Source: Neglectibacter timonensis
GTDB lineage: Bacteria > Bacillota > Clostridia > Oscillospirales > Acutalibacteraceae
NCBI RefSeq assembly: GCF_900048895.1
Contig: NZ_LT160640.1
Coordinates: 1,318,758 to 1,382,757, forward strand
Length of the DNA: 64,000 nt
Direction of reading: 5' to 3'
Part shown: positions 63,981 through 64,000 of the stretch, in pieces
Numbering within the stretch: the first letter of the stretch is position 1
Layout: each line of letters begins with the position of its first letter
The notes under the pieces: model-generated
The model's database searches: none
Seen by the model: the letters and a program-made list of their open reading frames with translations, nothing else
Told to the model about the DNA's origin: nothing
Translations under genes and position numbers: made by a program

Positions 63981-63999
63981 CCCCCAGGAATTCTGGGGG
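63981..63999 (+). terminator. Probable terminator after the DUF421 gene
   Basis: CCCCCAG (63981-63987) pairs with CTGGGGG (63993-63999); the window ends here, so a T tract cannot be checked. Confidence 0.6.
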
Positions 64000-64000
64000 A

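Noticed and set aside
63963-64000. Start of a further gene after the DUF421 gene (ATG 63963)
   Set aside because: The sequence runs straight into a perfect hairpin at 63981-63999, which fits a terminator better; ribosome site is poor.
1-64000. CRISPR arrays, tRNA/rRNA genes, insertion sequences
   Set aside because: No regularly spaced repeats, no cloverleaf-like sequences with conserved TTCRA arms, and no transposase genes were recognised by reading; a covariance search could still find a missed tRNA.

Overview
The window looks like a chromosomal segment of a GC-rich, spore-forming, anaerobic gut Firmicute, most likely class Clostridia, family Oscillospiraceae/Ruminococcaceae. Supporting signs are a GerA-type germination operon, pyruvate formate-lyase with its activase, SLH-domain surface anchoring, B. 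subtilis-type SOS boxes, sugar ABC transporters of the LplABC type, AGGAGG ribosome sites and frequent GTG/TTG starts. This assignment is inference from gene content; no rRNA or tRNA gene is present. No phage block, insertion sequence or CRISPR array was seen.

Layout. 0-4.5 kb: a small unknown protein, an ABC-2 exporter pair and the ribosome GTPase HflX. 4.9-6.1 kb: two TM2-domain proteins and a strong bidirectional terminator. 6.1-20.1 kb (all minus): first sugar locus. A promoter at about 20.1 kb drives a binding lipoprotein, two permeases, a nucleoside-hydrolase-like protein and an alpha/beta hydrolase. After a terminator follows LacI regulator, fucose/arabinose-isomerase-like enzyme, split transketolase (two genes), FGGY kinase and DUF5060/DUF4038 glycosidase, an arrangement that resembles apiose-type catabolism. 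20.3-30.7 kb (minus): a small XRE regulator and a second sugar locus: binding protein interrupted by an in-frame amber codon, two permeases, ThuA-like protein, GH66 dextranase-like lipoprotein, LacI regulator, then FrlB/FrlD for Amadori compounds. A perfect LacI-type palindrome lies in the leader.

31-45 kb: polyphosphate:AMP phosphotransferase; a 1209-residue SLH surface protein whose upstream region carries three 18-bp CATAA-N6-TTATG sites around a promoter and terminator, next to a tyrosine recombinase (a probable phase switch, here in the OFF orientation); an SOS-controlled dinB / small protein / SRAP operon; a DUF4317 protein; a heterodimeric ABC exporter. 45-51 kb: pflB-pflA behind a ZTP (pfl) riboswitch; then an AbrB-like/HipA-like gene pair bracketed by two copies of a structured ~185-bp repeat, each inserted between two identical copies of a local hairpin; two XRE regulators.

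51-64 kb: an ABC-F protein behind an attenuator-like leader with a 26-codon upstream ORF, an M20 amidohydrolase, an AraC regulator, an MFS exporter with its TetR regulator and matching operators, an asparagine-synthetase homologue whose two active sites are both altered, a GerA-B-C type germinant receptor operon and a DUF421 membrane protein.

How the parts work together: the left half is mostly carbohydrate acquisition under LacI control; the centre combines surface variation, SOS mutagenesis and one-carbon/pyruvate metabolism; the right half holds drug or antibiotic response and spore germination. Start codons were chosen from ribosome-binding sites and can differ from automatic calls.
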